Below, piece by piece: positions 27,034 through 29,279 of a stretch of DNA of 29,279 bases. A program made the translations under genes and the position numbers. Source of the stretch: Candidatus Acidulodesulfobacterium acidiphilum (GTDB taxonomy: Bacteria; SZUA-79; Acidulodesulfobacterales; Acidulodesulfobacteraceae); the NCBI GenBank assembly GCA_008534395.1, contig SHMQ01000030.1, positions 1 to 29,279 on the forward strand, written 5' to 3'. The number at the start of each line of letters is the position of its first letter. The stretch's first letter is position 1. The notes under the pieces are model-generated. The model made no database searches, was not told the DNA's origin, and saw only the letters and a list, made by a program, of their open reading frames with translations.

Positions 27034-27933
27034 TTAAAAGAATTTCCGAGAAGACAAATAAGTTCCCGCAATGCCCGATATTAAGGCAATTAAAAAGACG
27101 GCGGCAATCTGCGCAGAGTTTAAAAAAATTATTTTTATATGGAAAAAATTTAAGAAGGCGTCGAACCCGTAAAATATAAATATTTTATAAATTGAGTAAA
27201 GCAGCGAGATAGAAACTAAAAAAGCTAAAACGGCGCCTATTTCGCCTTCTATAAACATAGGTACTCTTATATAGCCGTCGGTAGCTCCTATAAGTCTGAG
27301 TATCTCTATTTCGTTTTGTTTCCGCAATATAACAAGCTTTATTGCGCTATACGATATAAAAACTGACAGAATTGAGAGGAATAAAAACAGAATAAGACCT
27401 ATGACTTTAGTAAAAAACATGAACTGTATTATTTTATTTTCGAGCATTTTATTGTAGTAAACTAATTTAATTCCTTTAAGGGAAGTCAGCCTAAGATAAA
27501 TATTGCTGAGAAAAATAGCGCTAACGGCGCTTTTTTTAAAATGGATTTTAATAAACGAAGGCATATAATTTGGGTTTATGTTTTTTAAAACAGATGTAAG
27601 ATTTTTTAATCTTTTCGATAAAAATTCCATCGAAGATTTTTTGCCGTAGTATTTAATTTTTTTAATTCCGTTGATTTTATTTATAAAATTAATTATATTC
27701 TGCCTGTTTTTTTTGCTTGCCCCGCTTTTCAAAAAAACAATCATAACGCTATTTTTTTGAAAAATATTCATGTAGTTATAAATATTCGTATAACATAACA
27801 GAAAAAAAAGCATTATGAAAAACGAAAAGGACATTATTAAAAAAGCGAAAACATTCCCCGAAATATTAGATTTAATATTTAAGAACGCAATTTTAAAATA
27901 ATTTATTAAATATTTAAGCTTTTGTGATATCAA
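27034..27933 (-). CDS. ftsX: Cell division protein FtsX
   Basis: Membrane partner of FtsE in the ABC-like complex that relays divisome state to peptidoglycan hydrolases or their activators. 299 residues with the standard four-helix plan: transmembrane segments at about 27-47, 175-200, 229-254 and 273-293, an extracytoplasmic loop between the first two, and the cytoplasmic coupling helix block [20 protein letters not shown] (205-224). The start is TTG, lying 20 bp inside the end of ftsE, which suggests coupled translation. The protein is unusually rich in Ile, Phe and Lys, consistent with the base composition. Confidence 0.93.
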   Translation of the reverse strand: MISQKLKYLINYFKIAFLNIKSNISGNVFAFLIMSFSFFIMLFFLLCYTNIYNYMNIFQKNSVMIVFLKSGASKKNRQNIINFINKINGIKKIKYYGKKSSMEFLSKRLKNLTSVLKNINPNYMPSFIKIHFKKSAVSAIFLSNIYLRLTSLKGIKLVYYNKMLENKIIQFMFFTKVIGLILFLFLSILSVFISYSAIKLVILRKQNEIEILRLIGATDGYIRVPMFIEGEIGAVLAFLVSISLLYSIYKIFIFYGFDAFLNFFHIKIIFLNSAQIAAVFLIALISGIAGTYLSSRKFF

Positions 27934-28555
27934 TTACCCTTGCCCTGCCCGTATTAGCTATTAGATGTTTATCGTGCGTAGCCAGCATTACCGTAGTGCC
28001 TTTATTGTTGAAAGATTTTATTATATCGATTATTATTTTAGAAGTTTCTTCGTCTAAGTTTCCGGTAGGTTCGTCCGCAAGCAGGACCTGCGGATTCTGC
28101 ACCAGCGCTCTTGCAATGGCAACCCTTTGCTGTTCTCCGCCTGAAAGGCTTAACGGATACTCATCTTTTTTTGAATAAAGCTCGACGGCTTTAAGCAGTT
28201 CAGAAACGTTTTTCGTTATAACGTCTCCGAAAACGCCCGAAACCTCAAGACCGAGCGCTACGTTCTGGAATACCGTTCTTTTTGGAAGAAGCTTAAAGTC
28301 TTGAAAAACAAATCCTATTTTTCTTCTTAAAAAAGGTATCTCGGATTTTTTGATATCGTTAAGCTCCGTTCCCATAAATTTTACCGCGCCGTGCGTCGGC
28401 TTTTCCATGGCTATAAGCATTTTGAGGGTAGTGGTTTTACCTGCTCCGGAAGGTCCGGTAATAAAAATGAATTCCCCTTTGTTTACGGTAAAATTTAAGT
28501 CTCTTAAAATATAGTTTTTATCGTAATTTTTATAAACGTGACTGAATTCAATCAA
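27914..28555 (-). CDS. ftsE: Cell division ATP-binding protein FtsE
   Basis: ABC ATPase of the FtsEX complex. Walker [10 protein letters not shown] (34-42), Q-loop VFQDFKLLP, signature [15 protein letters not shown] (137-151), Walker B VLLADEP (157-163) and switch His194 are all intact. 213 residues, close to the usual 220. The start is a TTG at 28555, preceded on the minus strand by AGAGG at 28564-28568 with about eight bases of spacing. It begins 24 bp after the end of thiE on the same strand, so thiE-ftsE-ftsX may be one transcript. Confidence 0.96.
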   Translation of the reverse strand: MIEFSHVYKNYDKNYILRDLNFTVNKGEFIFITGPSGAGKTTTLKMLIAMEKPTHGAVKFMGTELNDIKKSEIPFLRRKIGFVFQDFKLLPKRTVFQNVALGLEVSGVFGDVITKNVSELLKAVELYSKKDEYPLSLSGGEQQRVAIARALVQNPQVLLADEPTGNLDEETSKIIIDIIKSFNNKGTTVMLATHDKHLIANTGRARVIDITKA

Positions 28556-28579
28556 ATATAATGCCTCTATTTTCTTATT

Positions 28580-29227
28580 CTATAATTTTATAAATTTGTC
28601 GATATGATTTCTAAATTTTATTGCCGCCGCCAGCGGATCGTCTGCATTTGAAACTGCGCCTATTACCGCAACTCCTCCCGCTCCCAATTCCGCAAGTTCT
28701 TCTATTTTGTCTTCCGTAATGCCGCCTATTGCAATGACCGGTATATCGACCGAGGAACATATGGAGTTAAAAGTTTCTTTAGCCATTGCGTCTCCGGCAT
28801 CCTTTTTGGAATACGTCTTATATAACGGTCCGGCGCCTATATAATCTGCTCCGTCTTTTTCCGCCGCTTCGGCCTGTTTTACGTTTTCCGCGCTGACGCC
28901 TACTATTAAATTCGGAAAAAATTTTTTAATTTTATCAGCTGGAAAATCGTCCTGTCCTACATGTACTCCGTCTGCGCCGACAATGTGCGCAATATCCGGT
29001 CTGTCGTTTATAATAAAGAGGGTTTTACCTCTATTATTTAAATTATCCAATTTTTTTTTTAAAAAAACTGCGCAATCATAAAGACTGCGTGATGAAATAT
29101 TTTTATTTCTTAACTGCAATACGCCGGCCGAACTTCCAACCGCCGCCGCCGCTATTTCGCTAAGATATTCAAAGCGTTCTTCAAAATCGAAATCTTTCGT
29201 TATTATTTGAAAATTAATAGTTTTCAT
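28580..29227 (-). CDS. thiE: Thiamine-phosphate synthase
   Basis: Joins HMP diphosphate and thiazole phosphate to form thiamine phosphate. TIM-barrel motifs in order: LQLRNK (38-43), NDRPDIA (74-80), GADGVHVGQDD (84-94), GAGPLYKTYSKKDAG (131-145) and PVIAIGGI (163-170). 215 residues, full length; the N-terminus is slightly longer than in the shortest members. The ATG at 29227 has no Shine-Dalgarno and overlaps a 24-bp AT-rich palindrome. No thiamine riboswitch is visible in the 52 bases upstream that fall in the window. No other thiamine genes are present. Confidence 0.95.
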   Translation of the reverse strand: MKTINFQIITKDFDFEERFEYLSEIAAAAVGSSAGVLQLRNKNISSRSLYDCAVFLKKKLDNLNNRGKTLFIINDRPDIAHIVGADGVHVGQDDFPADKIKKFFPNLIVGVSAENVKQAEAAEKDGADYIGAGPLYKTYSKKDAGDAMAKETFNSICSSVDIPVIAIGGITEDKIEELAELGAGGVAVIGAVSNADDPLAAAIKFRNHIDKFIKL

Positions 29228-29249
29228 ATTATCATATATATGATAATAT
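29226..29249. promoter_or_regulatory. 24-bp perfect palindrome over the thiE start
   Basis: ATATTATCATATATATGATA followed by ATAT reads the same on both strands. It covers the first two bases of the thiE start codon and ends exactly where the minus-strand -10 candidate begins. It could be an operator or a chance product of AT-rich sequence; the GATA/TATC steps mean it is not a pure AT alternation. Confidence 0.45.
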
Positions 29250-29255
29250 ATTATA
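29250..29255 (-). promoter_or_regulatory. Candidate -10 box for thiE
   Basis: On the minus strand the sequence reads TATAAT. The predicted start of transcription lies inside the adjoining palindrome, giving a leader of roughly 15 nt. The -35 region at the right spacing is an A-rich stretch without a good match, so this is supported by the -10 only. Confidence 0.3.
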
Positions 29256-29279
29256 CATTTTTTTCAATAAAATTTTTCT

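Noticed and set aside
28556-29279. TPP riboswitch upstream of thiE
   Set aside because: Only 52 AT-rich bases upstream of thiE are in the window and none resembles the thi-box core; an element farther out cannot be excluded.

Overview
This is an AT-rich bacterial chromosomal window made almost entirely of conserved housekeeping genes. I count 24 protein-coding genes and see no rRNA, tRNA, intact transposase, CRISPR array or phage gene. The organism is probably a low-GC, Gram-negative, deltaproteobacteria-like lineage (Desulfobacterota or a relative). This is inferred from three things: the gene order rpsB-tsf-pyrH-frr-uppS-cdsA-dxr, the adjacent gene pairs guaB-guaA, dnaE-accA and ftsE-ftsX, and a Cys-rich sensor motif common in signalling proteins of that group. 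The genus cannot be named from this sequence.

Layout: 1-392 is a gene-free repeat region with a near-consensus promoter, five palindromes in tandem and a larger palindromic element ending in a T-run. 420-3171 carries a rhodanese-like protein, a PSRP/PDRP-type regulator of PEP synthase or PPDK, and a TldE/PmbA protein. 3191-7733 carries secA, argJ and a polysaccharide deacetylase. 7734-8013 is a repeat-bearing gap. 8014-13553 is the translation, lipid and isoprenoid cluster rpsB, tsf, pyrH, frr, uppS, cdsA, dxr, with start/stop overlaps at tsf-pyrH, frr-uppS and uppS-cdsA. 13554-13860 is another repeat-bearing gap. 13861-25121 carries a gamma-carbonic-anhydrase-like protein, a Ppx/GppA phosphatase, guaB, guaA, dnaE, accA and a GAF/HD-GYP c-di-GMP phosphodiesterase. 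25122-25403 is a third internal repeat gap. cobQ (plus strand) then converges on the minus-strand set thiE-ftsE-ftsX.

Functionally, the window joins protein export (SecA), ribosome function (S2, EF-Ts, RRF), UMP and GMP synthesis, cell-envelope lipid supply (UppS, CdsA, Dxr, AccA), replication (DnaE), cell-division control (FtsEX) and cofactor synthesis (CobQ, ThiE).

The least ordinary material is non-coding. Every gene-free stretch longer than about 250 bp contains a member of one palindromic element family (GGTGTCAGATT...TTTTCCGC and its inverse). Different copies carry compensatory base changes in the two arms, so pairing is conserved rather than sequence. A second palindrome family (GGGGACAGAATTC) is amplified five times directly downstream of a strong promoter at the left end. 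Other notable points are a 13-G tract at the 3' end of the HD-GYP gene, a 12-Cys insert inside its second GAF domain, a DnaE whose PHP domain keeps all expected metal ligands, and AT-only palindromes abutting the start codons of dxr and thiE.
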